The notes beneath the pieces are model-generated. The model saw only the letters and a list, made by a program, of their open reading frames with translations, made no database searches and was not told the DNA's origin. Below, one piece after another: positions 17,681 through 26,137 of a stretch of DNA of 64,000 nt. Every line of letters starts with the position of its first letter. The first letter of the stretch is position 1. The position numbers were made by a program, and so were the translations under genes. The DNA is taken from contig NZ_CP135439.1 of the NCBI RefSeq assembly GCF_032341995.1, forward strand, positions 806,001 through 870,000, in the 5' to 3' direction. The DNA comes from Domibacillus sp. DTU_2020_1001157_1_SI_ALB_TIR_016 (GTDB lineage Bacteria > Bacillota > Bacilli > Bacillales > Domibacillaceae).

Positions 17681-18139
17681 TCAAGACGATGATAGCACTT
17701 TTTGAACGGAAGCCCTCAGTTCAATTTCGACATTTCCTTTAACAGCTCGGCTGATCATGCAGGATGATTCCGCTTTTTCCGCGAGCCGGTGCGCTTTTTG
17801 CACATCGGCTTCTGTTGCATCCGCTGGCAGCACAATCTGCGGATTATGGATAATGCGTTCATATGTAATCACGCCGTTTGTTACGTCCACTACACCTTCG
17901 GAGGTCATTGTAAGAGATGATTTCTCCAGCCGGCTGCGCTCCATCATTGCCGCCAGCGTAATAATATAGCAGGTGGCCGCTGCGCCAAGCAGCATCTCAT
18001 CAGGATTGGTGCCAATGCCGGGACCATCCATTTCAGGTGGAATCGACACCTTCGTTTTTAAATGGCCAGACTGGATCGTACCGCTGTCGTTGCGCCCGCC
18101 TGGCCAGTCAGCTGATAGGGTAAAGATATGCTTTGCCAT
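17681..18139 (-). CDS. OsmC/Ohr-family thiol peroxidase-like protein
   Basis: 152 residues from the ATG placed eight bases after AAAGGAG (a GTG further out overlaps that site). Two conserved cysteines are present in family context: GAAATCYIITLAAM and AEKAESSCMISRAV. These form the peroxide-reducing pair in OsmC/Ohr proteins. The N-terminal GHLKTKVSIPPEMDGPGIGTNPDEMLLGA is typical of the YmaD/SACOL1771-like branch. Likely reduces organic hydroperoxides in the cytoplasm. First gene of an operon with hemY, which fits peroxide handling beside a heme enzyme that yields H2O2. Confidence 0.88.
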   Translation of the reverse strand: MAKHIFTLSADWPGGRNDSGTIQSGHLKTKVSIPPEMDGPGIGTNPDEMLLGAAATCYIITLAAMMERSRLEKSSLTMTSEGVVDVTNGVITYERIIHNPQIVLPADATEADVQKAHRLAEKAESSCMISRAVKGNVEIELRASVQKVLSSS

Positions 18140-18255
18140 AACATTCACTCCTTTTCTCCAGTGTAAATCATTTTGCCCAAAATAGCGGGAGAGACGCTTT
18201 TACCCGCTCTTTATGTTATTCTTTGGAAAAGACATGCAAGTGGAGTGTGAGAAAC

Positions 18256-18732
18256 ATGATCATGGTCAGTTCTTGCCTGGCGGGTATGAAAGTGCGTTAT
18301 AACGGGACAGACCGGCTGGATGAACGAATCCGCCAGCTCGTTGAAGAGAAAAAAGCTGTGATGGTATGTCCGGAATTATTGGGAGGATTTCAAACGCCGC
18401 GTCCGCCGGCTGAAATTGTCGGCGGAACCGGAGAAGATGTGCTCGATGGACGGGCCAAAGTGATCGATCAGTTTGGAAATGATGTAACGGATATGTACGT
18501 TGCTGGTGCGAGGGCAGCACTTAAAACCGCCCAGGAAATCGGAGCGGAGGCGGCCGTATTAAAAGAAAACAGTCCGTCATGCGGCAGCAGAGCTATTTAC
18601 AATGGAAGCTTCTCAGGCGAAAAAATAGCGGGAGCTGGAGTCACAACGGCCTTGCTGCGGCGGCATGGCATTCGGGTGCTCTCGGAAGAAGCCTTTTCGG
18701 ATGAGATAGACGATGATGTTCATCCGGCATAA
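18256..18732 (+). CDS. DUF523 family protein
   Basis: 158 residues starting at MIMVSSCLAG. DUF523 hallmarks: SSCLAGMKVRYNG at the N-terminus, VMVCPELLGGFQTPRPPAEI, and VLKENSPSCGSRAIYNGSF. The three conserved Cys positions suggest metal or iron-sulfur binding; function is not known. Some related proteins carry an extra C-terminal domain (DUF1722), absent here. The start was chosen because GGAG lies ten bases upstream. It is followed 25 bp later by a broken membrane-protein gene. Confidence 0.85.
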   Translation: MIMVSSCLAGMKVRYNGTDRLDERIRQLVEEKKAVMVCPELLGGFQTPRPPAEIVGGTGEDVLDGRAKVIDQFGNDVTDMYVAGARAALKTAQEIGAEAAVLKENSPSCGSRAIYNGSFSGEKIAGAGVTTALLRRHGIRVLSEEAFSDEIDDDVHPA

Positions 18733-18757
18733 TGCTGGTCATGAAGGAGTGGATCGT

Positions 18758-19027
18758 ATGAAAGCTGGAGTGCTGGGCACTTTTTTTCTGGCCGAGTGTG
18801 TTCTCACCATCCTGTTTATCGTAGATGTTTCACTTCTTTTCGCGCATGGCTGGCTCATCGCCGGCTTTACCGCGCTCAGCATTTTTACCGCTTGTATACC
18901 GCTCGTGCGGTTTAAGAAATAGACGGCGCGCACGCTGATACTGTCGACCGGCACTGTGCTTCTCGGCCTTGCCCTGCTTGGAGCCATGGGTGCTTTTTAT
19001 GGGTTTGCCCGGGTTATGGGAAGCTGA
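18758..19027 (+). pseudogene. Three-helix membrane protein interrupted by an in-frame TAG
   Basis: From an ATG with AAGGAG upstream, 54 codons encode two membrane helices and then meet TAG (18920-18922). The same frame continues for 34 codons with a third good helix (LILSTGTVLLGLALLGAMG) and ends at TGA. The conserved frame across the amber codon points to a recently inactivated gene of about 89 codons, or to a sequencing error or readthrough. No family recognised. Confidence 0.55.
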
Positions 19028-19180
19028 CAGGCTTGAAGTGTTTGTTTAGGAGCGGAAAAATTATCGGTGTCAGCATGAGAAACGGACTTCAATGGGAAAG
19101 ACTATACCAAAAAGAGGAGAAGCCAAAAGTGTTTATACAGCGTATGGATCTCCCGGCTTGTTCGACAAGGAGGAAGCAGG

Positions 19181-20041
19181 TTGAATCGAATCATCGGAAC
19201 ATATGAAACAAACAACTATATCGTTGAGTATTCAAAGGTTGGAAATGGAACGCCGGTACTCATTGTGCATGGCGGGCATTCCAACTGCTACGAGGAATTT
19301 GGTTATGCACCTCTCTTAGAGCGTGGATTTCAGCTCGTTACGCCGTCGCGGGCAGGCTATGGTTTAACAACGCCTGCCCCGCTCGAGAAAGCGGTCGGAC
19401 GCTACGCTGAACTGCTGGATCATTTGGGCATTGACCGGGTGCATGTCATCGGCATATCAGCCGGCGGGCCAACCGCCGTTAAGTTTGCCGGCTTGTTTCC
19501 AGAAAAAGTACGGACTTTAACCCTGCAAAGCGCAGTTGTCGGCAAATGGCTGACTGCTGAACATACCGAATATAAAACCTCTCAGGTTATTTTTCGCCCC
19601 CCGTTCGAGTGGCTGACGTGGAAGCTGCTTTCAGTTGTCGGCACTGCATTTCCGCGCCTGTCGTTTAGGCCAATGTTTTTTTCACTCAGCACGCTTACGT
19701 ATGCAGAAGGAAAGCACCTTGTGGAAAAAGAGGACATCGAAGAGGTGCGAAAAATGAACTGCCGTCAGCGATCTGGCACAGGCTTTCTTATGGATTTAAA
19801 AAGCTCCGGAATGCTTACAGAAAAGGATCTTTCCCGTATTTCCTGTCCGGTACTCATTCAAGCAAGCTTGAACGACCGCTCTGTATCTACAGCTCACGCT
19901 TATTTTGCAAAAGCGCATATTCCTTCTGCTGCATTGAAACTGTACAATACATGGGGGCATTTGATTTGGCTCGGCAGGGGTTCGGAGCAAGTTCACCGGG
20001 ATGCTGCCGCTTTTTTAAAAGCGGATGGGGTGATCACCTAA
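19181..20041 (+). CDS. Alpha/beta-fold hydrolase
   Basis: 286 residues, TTG start with GGAGGAAG eight bases upstream. The fold is clear: oxyanion-hole HGGHS (about 29-33), the nucleophile elbow GISAGG (Ser near 94), an acid in LIQASLNDRSVS and the catalytic His in WGHLIWLGRG. A 90-residue cap between the core strands is rich in aromatic residues. Substrate unknown; similar enzymes include esterases and haloperoxidase-like proteins. The preceding 150 bp includes a short protein-like stretch (about 30 codons ending at the TTG) that may be the remnant of another gene. Confidence 0.85.
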   Translation: MNRIIGTYETNNYIVEYSKVGNGTPVLIVHGGHSNCYEEFGYAPLLERGFQLVTPSRAGYGLTTPAPLEKAVGRYAELLDHLGIDRVHVIGISAGGPTAVKFAGLFPEKVRTLTLQSAVVGKWLTAEHTEYKTSQVIFRPPFEWLTWKLLSVVGTAFPRLSFRPMFFSLSTLTYAEGKHLVEKEDIEEVRKMNCRQRSGTGFLMDLKSSGMLTEKDLSRISCPVLIQASLNDRSVSTAHAYFAKAHIPSAALKLYNTWGHLIWLGRGSEQVHRDAAAFLKADGVIT

Positions 20042-20085
20042 ACGGCTGATTTAAGGATAGCAGCAGTCATCACTGAAAGGAGCAG

Positions 20086-20127
20086 CGCCGTCTTTTATAA
20101 ACCTTTGATGGTTTGCAAAAAACGGCG
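20086..20127 (+). terminator. Imperfect hairpin after the hydrolase gene
   Basis: CGCCGTCTTTTATAAACC pairs with GGTTTGCAAAAAACGGCG with three mismatches, loop about 6 nt, then TTT. A weak terminator at best. Confidence 0.4.
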
Positions 20128-20200
20128 TTTGCAGTGGAAGGAGCATCTTGAAAAATCAAGGTGGACAAGCTGGATGGAATGAATCAAAGGAGTAAAAGGT

Positions 20201-20452
20201 ATGTATGCTGGAAAAGTATTGATATGGGCAGTGTATGTGTGGATCTTAACGAAATTTATTTTACTTAAGCACATCCCGTCTCTACATTTGTTAGAAATGG
20301 CTGATGGAAGCTGGATCGCCCGCAGATGGAAGGAAGCGGATGTGATGCCGTTTCATACGATTGGGCTGTTTCTGGCACCATCCAATTTGCCGCTTTTCGA
20401 AAAAGAACCAGTCGGACTGCATAAGAAAAGCTTTCTTGCTCCCTTTTTATGA
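20201..20452 (+). pseudogene. VanZ-like N-terminal stump
   Basis: 83 codons with a good ribosome site (AAAGGAG). The first 60 residues, a membrane helix followed by KEADVMPFHTIGLFL, match the start of VanZ-type proteins (compare NLIPLHTIRLFLSG in the intact VanZ gene near 45.8 kb). The remaining helices are missing; after LAPSNLP the sequence becomes hydrophilic and stops. A VanZ protein is normally 150-200 residues, so this looks truncated. Confidence 0.4.
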
Positions 20453-20621
20453 TAAGCGGAAAGCGGACGCGGGCCTCTTTTGGAAGCGGCTCTGCGGCTT
20501 AGCTTTTATTCTACAAAATACCCTTAAATTCCTCATTTACTGAAATGTCAAACTTCACTATATTACGTAAGTAAGGAGCAGAAAAGAAATTATAGCTTCA
20601 GCGAAAAAAAGGGGGAAAAGA

Positions 20622-20756
20622 AATGGGAGAGATTCAGGCTTTAAAAGAATATGTAACGGCATAAAAAGCCTTCTACATCCCTGTTGCCGGCAGAGTCTCT
20701 TTTATTGAAGATACTTTTCCCTATTTCCATGAGGGAAATAGGGAAAAGCTCATTCT
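20622..20756 (+). pseudogene. Gene fragment with an in-frame TAA
   Basis: An ATG with AAAGGGGGAAAAG upstream starts MGEIQALKEYVTA and stops at TAA. The same frame then reads on with protein-like sequence (KAFYIPVAGRVSFIED) until it runs into the antisense of the YwqG gene. The ribosome site with plausible sequence on both sides of the stop suggests a truncated, inactivated gene. No family identified. Confidence 0.35.
20714..20748 (-). terminator. Strong hairpin after the YwqG gene
   Basis: Perfect 15-bp stem CTTTTCCCTATTTCC / GGAAATAGGGAAAAG, loop ATGAG, nine bases past the YwqG stop. The U-tract is poor, so it may act as a terminator or as an RNA-stabilising stem. Confidence 0.6.
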
Positions 20757-21575
20757 TCAGGAGCAGTCCCAATTGTACCAGACATTTTCGAACTTTTTCG
20801 CTTTTAAATCCTCCAGTGAAATAAAGAAGTTGCCAATGCCGGCATCGCCCCACATAATTTCCCAGTCCTGTCCGCTTCCAAAACATGAATCCAGCTGAAA
20901 CAGGAGAATATCGTTTTCTTTTCCGTCTTTCATGTATTCGCGCGGATCGGTCTGAGTAAAGCTTGGATAGCCGCCGAGCTGGGTGCCGAACCCGATGAGC
21001 GTTTCATATTTTTCATCGTATGGATCAAAGCCGTCAAAGTCAAATTTGCTCATGTGAAAGGTCCTTTCAAACTCTACCGTGTCCGCCAGCAAAATTTGTT
21101 TGGACAGTGAAGGAATCATTGCTAGTTCCGTATCAACAATTGGATACTGCTCCTCGTCTTGAAAGGGCGTGTGCATGTTTGCTTGTTCTTCACGAGAATA
21201 GCTCTCTTCAGAAAATGATTCAAAATAAAAAACCCGGTAGCCGTCTTTATTTTCATAGTCATCAAAATCAACGCCAATCAAATCGTCATAGTAATCCACG
21301 TAAAAGGCCAGCAGTCCATGGGTAGGATAGGGATCAAGTGCCGGCAATTCCGCAAAGTTAATTTGTGCCAGAAGCGATAGGGGCATGCCTTCTCGGTTTA
21401 CTGGAAACTCCATGCTGTTTGGTATGTATCCGAAGCCGCCTGCTTTTGATGTCATCAGCGGAAGCTCTCCATCTGATGTAAACGAGAATTCAATGATATC
21501 TTTCTGTGTACTTAAAAAAGTTTCCTGCCATTCTTCCGGAAGCAGTCGTCTCACTGCCTGCTCAATATCTTTCAT
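20757..21575 (-). CDS. ywqG: YwqG-like DUF1963 protein
   Basis: 272 residues, cytoplasmic and acidic, matching the DUF1963 (YwqG) family: KAGGFGYIPNSMEFPVNREGMPLSLLAQINFAELP near the N-terminus, GLLAFYVDYYDDLIGVDFDDY in the middle, and LGGYPSFTQTDPR with LLLFQLDSC at the C-terminus. Function not established; family members lie near polymorphic-toxin and immunity genes in some genomes, and in B. subtilis ywqG is close to the ywq toxin locus. No toxin gene is visible here, but the neighbouring DNA holds truncated gene fragments. Confidence 0.88.
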   Translation of the reverse strand: MKDIEQAVRRLLPEEWQETFLSTQKDIIEFSFTSDGELPLMTSKAGGFGYIPNSMEFPVNREGMPLSLLAQINFAELPALDPYPTHGLLAFYVDYYDDLIGVDFDDYENKDGYRVFYFESFSEESYSREEQANMHTPFQDEEQYPIVDTELAMIPSLSKQILLADTVEFERTFHMSKFDFDGFDPYDEKYETLIGFGTQLGGYPSFTQTDPREYMKDGKENDILLFQLDSCFGSGQDWEIMWGDAGIGNFFISLEDLKAKKFENVWYNWDCS

Positions 21576-21710
21576 CTGTACACCTCGATTTTGATGGTTT
21601 TGTTAATAAAATAATAACAAAAAAAGAAAGGTAACCCAATTATTTCATAAAGACCTTCATAAAAGAAGGATATGTGACAGAAGCCCAGGTGTATGGAAAA
21701 TAAAACAGGA

Positions 21711-21742
21711 AGAGCTGTCTTTAGTAGAGACAGCTTTTTCTT
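21711..21742 (+). terminator. Orphan terminator-like hairpin
   Basis: Stem AGCTGTCT / AGACAGCT, loop TTAGTAG, then T5. No rightward gene precedes it between 21576 and 21711, so it may be the remnant end of a lost gene. Confidence 0.55.
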
Positions 21743-21798
21743 TAAAATGGAATTTACAAAAAATTGAAAAAAAGGTATGCTGGCGAAGAGGTGATAAA

Positions 21799-22287
21799 AT
21801 GAAAGCGGTAAAGGTAACGTTATGCATCCTCACACTGATCGTATTTGGTTTGTTTATGCTGGGATATTGGATGACGCCGGCTCCCGGGGCCTCATCCGGT
21901 AACGGCAATCCCGCTCTGCTGATCTTAATGGGGCTTATCCCTCTGTTCATCGTGATGACAGTGCTCTGGTGGACACTGCTGCGCCGCTACTCTTTTCAAG
22001 CCAGAACATATTGCATGAGTATTCTTCTATTGCTTACCCATTTAGCAGCTGCCCTTTTTTACCGGCATCATTCACTTGAAGCGTACCGCGGCGTGATCAG
22101 GCAGGCACTTTTGAACCGTTACGGCACATGGGATGAACAGTACGTACAGAATATTACAACCGGGCTTTCCATTCACATCAATCATCAAAATTTCAATGTA
22201 AATACGTTTCTGTTATTTTTATCAGCTGTGCTTTTAGCGGCTATTGTCTTCCGGATTTTAGACCGAACTGCCGGGCGAGATTCATAA
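21799..22287 (+). CDS. Four-helix membrane protein, unknown
   Basis: 162 residues with GAGGTGA upstream. Four membrane segments are predicted (about 6-25, 40-62, 72-90 and 135-155), with a polar extracellular loop containing HHSLEAYRGVIRQALLNRYGTWDEQYV between helices 3 and 4. The layout resembles small Bacillus proteins of the DUF4306 kind, but I am not sure of that family. First of a short rightward run with the next small gene. Confidence 0.7.
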   Translation: MKAVKVTLCILTLIVFGLFMLGYWMTPAPGASSGNGNPALLILMGLIPLFIVMTVLWWTLLRRYSFQARTYCMSILLLLTHLAAALFYRHHSLEAYRGVIRQALLNRYGTWDEQYVQNITTGLSIHINHQNFNVNTFLLFLSAVLLAAIVFRILDRTAGRDS

Positions 22288-22363
22288 AAGCTGGAAATAA
22301 TCATGGTCTATATTCCAAAAATGGTATAAAATAGTGACAACACCCATAGGAGGGAGCGATCAG

Positions 22364-22564
22364 ATGCCAGCCTTTTTTATCCTAATGGTTATGGCCGTTG
22401 CCATATTTTTGGTTGTGAGAGCTGTTAAAAAGAAGTCGCTGCCGGACAATTACTACACGCCGTATGATGATCTTCAGCTCAGCCAGTCTTTTGATTCGCA
22501 TTCCTATAAACGTCAGCAAGAAACAAAACATGAACATCCTTATGAGGAAAAACAGTGTGACTAA
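22364..22564 (+). CDS. Small single-helix membrane protein (DUF3951-like)
   Basis: 66 residues. The ATG is chosen because AGGAGGGAG lies eight to ten bases upstream; an in-frame GTG further out would place this site inside the gene. One N-terminal membrane helix (FFILMVMAVAIFLVV), then a basic segment and a polar tail with LPDNYYTPYDDL, a pattern seen in DUF3951 peptides. Function unknown. The next, broken gene begins inside its 3' end. Confidence 0.6.
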   Translation: MPAFFILMVMAVAIFLVVRAVKKKSLPDNYYTPYDDLQLSQSFDSHSYKRQQETKHEHPYEEKQCD

Positions 22565-22842
22565 GCCGTTTTATCCTTTTTACATGCAGCCGCTGTGCTG
22601 CTTCTTTTTTTTATTTGGGGGCAGGAAGGATTTAAACAAAAAACAGCTTCCTTCCCGGGCAGCGAAGTTGTCCATTACAAGTTAGGTGCAATAATTGATG
22701 AAAGCAGGAAGCAGCATCGTTAAGAAAATCATTTTTTCTGCCGGACCAGCCGGATGTTTATACGTATACCACGGTTGGACACGAAGAGCGGGATGATTCC
22801 GCTTATATGGTTCAAGGGCAGGCAGAATCTTGGAGGGAAGAA
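22542..22842 (+). pseudogene. Frameshifted gene for a small membrane-anchored protein
   Basis: Three consecutive protein-like segments lie in different frames: an ATG start (MRKNSVTK) overlapping the previous gene; a membrane helix plus FPGSEVVHYKLGAIIDES in a second frame, ending at TAA; and DVYTYTTVGHEERDDSAY in a third frame running into the lipoprotein start. A T8 run near 22606 is a likely slippage point. At least two frameshifts are needed, so this gene is broken unless the sequence has errors. Confidence 0.5.
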
Positions 22843-23436
22843 ATGAAGAAATGGACATATATGCTGGCGGCGGGTTTCTTGCTTGCCGGCTGTTCACAGG
22901 GAGAGGGTTTAAAGCAAAAAAAGCAGTCCGGGGAAGAAGTGATCACTGTCAAAGCCAGTGAATTATTTAAAGGAGGAGAAAAAGCTTTACAGCCACACCT
23001 CCATATTCAAGGCGATGCCGTTATATTAAATAAGCCGTCCGATGTCGCTGTTACATTCGATATATGGCAAAACGGCAAAATAGCGCAGAAAGGCAGTCGG
23101 CTGTCGAATGATCCGCAAGGGGACATTAAAGAGATAAGCTTCTCGCTTCAGCCCGATCTGTCAAATAAAAACAGCCAGCTTGTGACCATTGCTTGTAATG
23201 GCAATGAATTATCGCTTTCTTCATCCGTTGATGTTCCAAGTGACACATCCATAAGCTGGGCAGCTGATCTTGCTGAGAATGCCGGCGACGAAGGCTTGAA
23301 GATCAAACCGGGTGAACGAAAAGCTATCTGGGGATATGGAATGAACAAAGTGAACGGAGCCGCAAGCTCCACAACCGAAGAATCAATTCAGCAGGCAGAA
23401 TGGGGAATGCTTATTTATATAGAAGCAGCCAGGTAG
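22843..23436 (+). CDS. Lipoprotein of unknown function
   Basis: 197 residues from MKKWTYML. A lipoprotein signal peptide ends in the lipobox LLAGC (Cys near 18). The mature part is beta-rich, with LQPHLHIQGDAVILNKPSDVAVTFDIWQNGKI and a C-terminal WGMLIYIEAAR strand, suggesting an Ig-like or sandwich fold outside the membrane. The ribosome site is GGAGGGAAG. The same frame is open upstream, but that DNA belongs to a frameshifted gene. No family recognised. Confidence 0.75.
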   Translation: MKKWTYMLAAGFLLAGCSQGEGLKQKKQSGEEVITVKASELFKGGEKALQPHLHIQGDAVILNKPSDVAVTFDIWQNGKIAQKGSRLSNDPQGDIKEISFSLQPDLSNKNSQLVTIACNGNELSLSSSVDVPSDTSISWAADLAENAGDEGLKIKPGERKAIWGYGMNKVNGAASSTTEESIQQAEWGMLIYIEAAR

Positions 23437-23495
23437 CGAGGAAAAACAAGCATTGGCTGCCCGGCTTGCAGTTGTGGTTTCTATTCTAAATGAAA

Positions 23496-23536
23496 ACAAA
23501 AAACGGCTGTCTCGATGAGAGACAGCCGTTTTTTAT
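23496..23536. terminator. Bidirectional intrinsic terminator
   Basis: Fourteen-bp stem AAAACGGCTGTCTC / GAGACAGCCGTTTT with loop GATGA, flanked by A- and T-runs, between converging genes. Confidence 0.9.
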
Positions 23537-23542
23537 AATGGA

Positions 23543-25588
23543 TTAATTTACGCCGGATGCCGTTGAAAAACGGGTCTGCCATTCGGCAAGCTCATCCGGT
23601 ACCATTGGTTTAGCGTAATAGTAGCCTTGTATAATAAGGGAACGGGCGGTTTCAGTTAGAAAATGTACCTGCTCCGCTTTTTCAACCCCTTCAATGACAA
23701 TATGCAAATTCAGCGACTGGCCAAGTGTAATAATGGCGTTTAAAATAGCAGAATCTTTTTCTGAAAGCGGCACCCGATCAACAAATGATTTATCAATTTT
23801 GAGCGTTGTAATCGGCATCTGACGCAAAAAAGACAGTGACGATACGCCTGTTCCAAAGTCATCAAGCGCTACAGAAAATCCTTGATCGCGGAACGAGCCG
23901 ATCGCCCGGATGGCACTTTCAGCAGATTGCACCACGCTTGTCTCCGTTATCTCAAGCTCAAGCTGCTTCGGATTTACATGGTAACGTTCAAGCGCTTTTT
24001 TTAAAGTCGCCTTTAGACGGGGAGATGTTACGTACTTGCCTGGAATATTTACAGCAATTTTTTGATTAGGAAGCCCGCTTTTTTCCCATTCAGCAATTTG
24101 CCGGGCCGCCCGGTCAATGACCCAGTCTGTCAGCTCATTGATGCGATGATGCTGTTCGAGAATTGGAATGAAAATGCCTGGCGACAGCATTCCATGTTCA
24201 AAATGACGCCAGCGAATGAGTGCTTCAAATCCGGCAAGCCGGTCTGTATCTGCCATGATTTTAGGCTGATAGACGAGGAAAAGCTCGTCTTTTTCCATTG
24301 CCCGTGTAAGCCCTCCTAAAATCTCCTGTTCAAAGGAAAATGCATGAACGGCCGGGTCATATAAAACAACGTCATGATTGTATGAAAGAAGAGGGTACTC
24401 CAATACAGCCATCGCTTCTGCATACAGCTGATGAGTTGTATCCGTCCCGCTGACCGAAGAAACGGAGCACACGGAAGTGAGTTCAATCCATTTTTCCTCG
24501 ATCTCTATGGGTTCCTTCCATTTTAATGCGATTGTTTTCATCGCCTGAACTAAAATATCCGGTTCGACTGCCGGGGCAAGAAAAGCAAAGCGATTTTCAT
24601 CAATGCGATATAAATCGGTAAAGCCCGGATGCGCTTCCCGCAGTGTGCATGCAACCTGCTGAAGAACCTGCTCGCCGAATGCATAGCCGTAGCTTTGGTT
24701 GATTTGTTCGAGATTGTCGAAATGCCAGATCGCTAAACTGCATCGTTCAGCTGGTTTATTGAGTATTTTTTCAAACAAGCGACGGTTAGGCAGGCGGGTA
24801 AGTCCGTCGAAATAACTGATGCGGTAATCAATATACCGGTCTAATATGCTCGAAAACAGCAGCAGGACGAGCAGAAAAGACATTCCGGCGGTTACCGGTA
24901 TAATGAGCATATTCATATTGGCATGATCAGCATGACTGCCCGTTATAGCGGAAGGTAAAGCAAAAAAAGTGACCGCACTCATACCGGTGTAATGCATACT
25001 CGAAACGGCCAATCCCATTAAAAGAGCCGTAACAAGCTTGAACGTCCATTTTTCCATTAGCTTTTTTAACCGGGAAAAAACATATAGCGCGATAAATGAC
25101 ACGAAGATGGCCAGGATAATAGACCAAATAAACAGGCCAAGGTGATATCGGTAGATGGCATTTGTAGCCATCGCAGCCATGCCTGTGTAGTGCATGGCTG
25201 CGATGCCGATCCCCATTGTCACGCCGGCAAGAACAAACGAAAAAAGAGAATGTCTGGACCGGCTGACTAAATAAAACGCTAAAAAAGAAGCGAGAATCGC
25301 CGGCACAATAGAAAGAAAGGTCCAGCCATAATCAAAATGCATCTCCATAGGCATGGAAAAAGCACTCATGCCGATAAAATGCATAGACCAAATCCCAAAT
25401 CCCATTGAGAGAGAAGATAAAAGCAGCCAAATCGACTGGTGGAAAAAACTATTTTTTCGCACTCGTTCGTAGAGAGAGAGAGCCGTATAGGAAGCCAGGC
25501 ATGCAATGAAAATGGACAACAGTACAAGTGAAAGTGAATGATCTCCGGATAGCTCGATATATCCTGATGGAGCGGATAACGTAAACAT
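23543..25588 (-). CDS. MHYT - degenerate GGDEF - EAL cyclic di-GMP phosphodiesterase
   Basis: 681 residues from MFTLSAPSGY; an earlier in-frame ATG overlaps its ribosome site (GAGGAATTC). Seven membrane helices carry three MHYT-type motifs (SMHFIGM, AMHYTGM, SMHYTGM), the proposed copper/diatomic-gas sensor of the family. The following GGDEF domain (about 265-420) has lost its active site: RIDENRF stands where GGDEF should be. The EAL domain (about 430-670) keeps the catalytic set: FEALIRW, AVNIP, ELEITET, DDFGTG, KIDKSF, EGVE and QGYYYAKP. It should therefore degrade cyclic di-GMP, with the GGDEF part possibly binding GTP. It would oppose the cyclase encoded at 12.4-14.1 kb. Confidence 0.92.
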   Translation of the reverse strand: MFTLSAPSGYIELSGDHSLSLVLLSIFIACLASYTALSLYERVRKNSFFHQSIWLLLSSLSMGFGIWSMHFIGMSAFSMPMEMHFDYGWTFLSIVPAILASFLAFYLVSRSRHSLFSFVLAGVTMGIGIAAMHYTGMAAMATNAIYRYHLGLFIWSIILAIFVSFIALYVFSRLKKLMEKWTFKLVTALLMGLAVSSMHYTGMSAVTFFALPSAITGSHADHANMNMLIIPVTAGMSFLLVLLLFSSILDRYIDYRISYFDGLTRLPNRRLFEKILNKPAERCSLAIWHFDNLEQINQSYGYAFGEQVLQQVACTLREAHPGFTDLYRIDENRFAFLAPAVEPDILVQAMKTIALKWKEPIEIEEKWIELTSVCSVSSVSGTDTTHQLYAEAMAVLEYPLLSYNHDVVLYDPAVHAFSFEQEILGGLTRAMEKDELFLVYQPKIMADTDRLAGFEALIRWRHFEHGMLSPGIFIPILEQHHRINELTDWVIDRAARQIAEWEKSGLPNQKIAVNIPGKYVTSPRLKATLKKALERYHVNPKQLELEITETSVVQSAESAIRAIGSFRDQGFSVALDDFGTGVSSLSFLRQMPITTLKIDKSFVDRVPLSEKDSAILNAIITLGQSLNLHIVIEGVEKAEQVHFLTETARSLIIQGYYYAKPMVPDELAEWQTRFSTASGVN

Positions 25589-26137
25589 AAAGAATTCCTC
25601 GTTTCTACACATTCCTATCCTTATTATCGGTCAATTCTCTCCTCTTTTCTAGGAAGAAAAACCTATTTATTAAAAAAGATAACAAGCTTTGTTTCACTTT
25701 TAAAAAATAAAACAAATAAGGAAAAATAATTAAATGAAGTACTCTATGCTAAAATGTGTAAAAAACGATGTCTTTCTCAGCAAATTCTCCTCCTCGTTTT
25801 ATACACTGGACTAAAGATGGAAGGAATAAAACCGACCGCAGCCGATGTTGTCATTGCTGACCAGAAATAGAGAATACGAAACCGGAGCCTTTTTCTAAAA
25901 TGGCGAACTGCAGTAAATATAATTTCATGTTTAGGTGAAATGTTCTAAGGAAGGTAGAATAAGAGATCGTTACAAAGGCCCTGTAAAACAGTCAAAAAAA
26001 TGAAATTGATCCTTGTTTTCAACAAGTGCCATTATACCTTGAAAGCATACTCATTTTTCCAATGCTAGCGAACTATTTACGTGTCTGCCTGTAAATGCTA
26101 AAATCAGCTCAACACACTAGATAGGAGACTAGCATAC
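25589..26137. other. Long intergenic region upstream of the SLH protein gene
   Basis: About 550 bp, A/T-rich. It has one convincing promoter just before the SLH gene. A short open stretch near 25800-25870 (IKPTAADVVIADQK) could be debris. I found no riboswitch motif, and no cyclic di-GMP aptamer core. Confidence 0.45.
26076..26104 (+). promoter_or_regulatory. sigA-type promoter of the SLH protein gene
   Basis: TTTACG and TAAAAT separated by 17 bp; the start codon follows 33 bp later. Confidence 0.55.

Larger units (their letters stand above)
20453..20756. other. Gap containing gene debris
   Basis: About 300 bp with no intact gene. It contains the short interrupted frame described separately and a strong 15-bp hairpin at 20714-20748; otherwise nothing is recognisable. 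Confidence 0.5.

Noticed and set aside
25800..25870. Short protein-like frame (IKPTAADVVIADQK) before the SLH gene
   Set aside because: No ribosome site or start context, too short to be told from chance.
25589..26137. Cyclic di-GMP riboswitch before the SLH gene
   Set aside because: Checked because the next gene upstream handles cyclic di-GMP; no aptamer core sequence was found.
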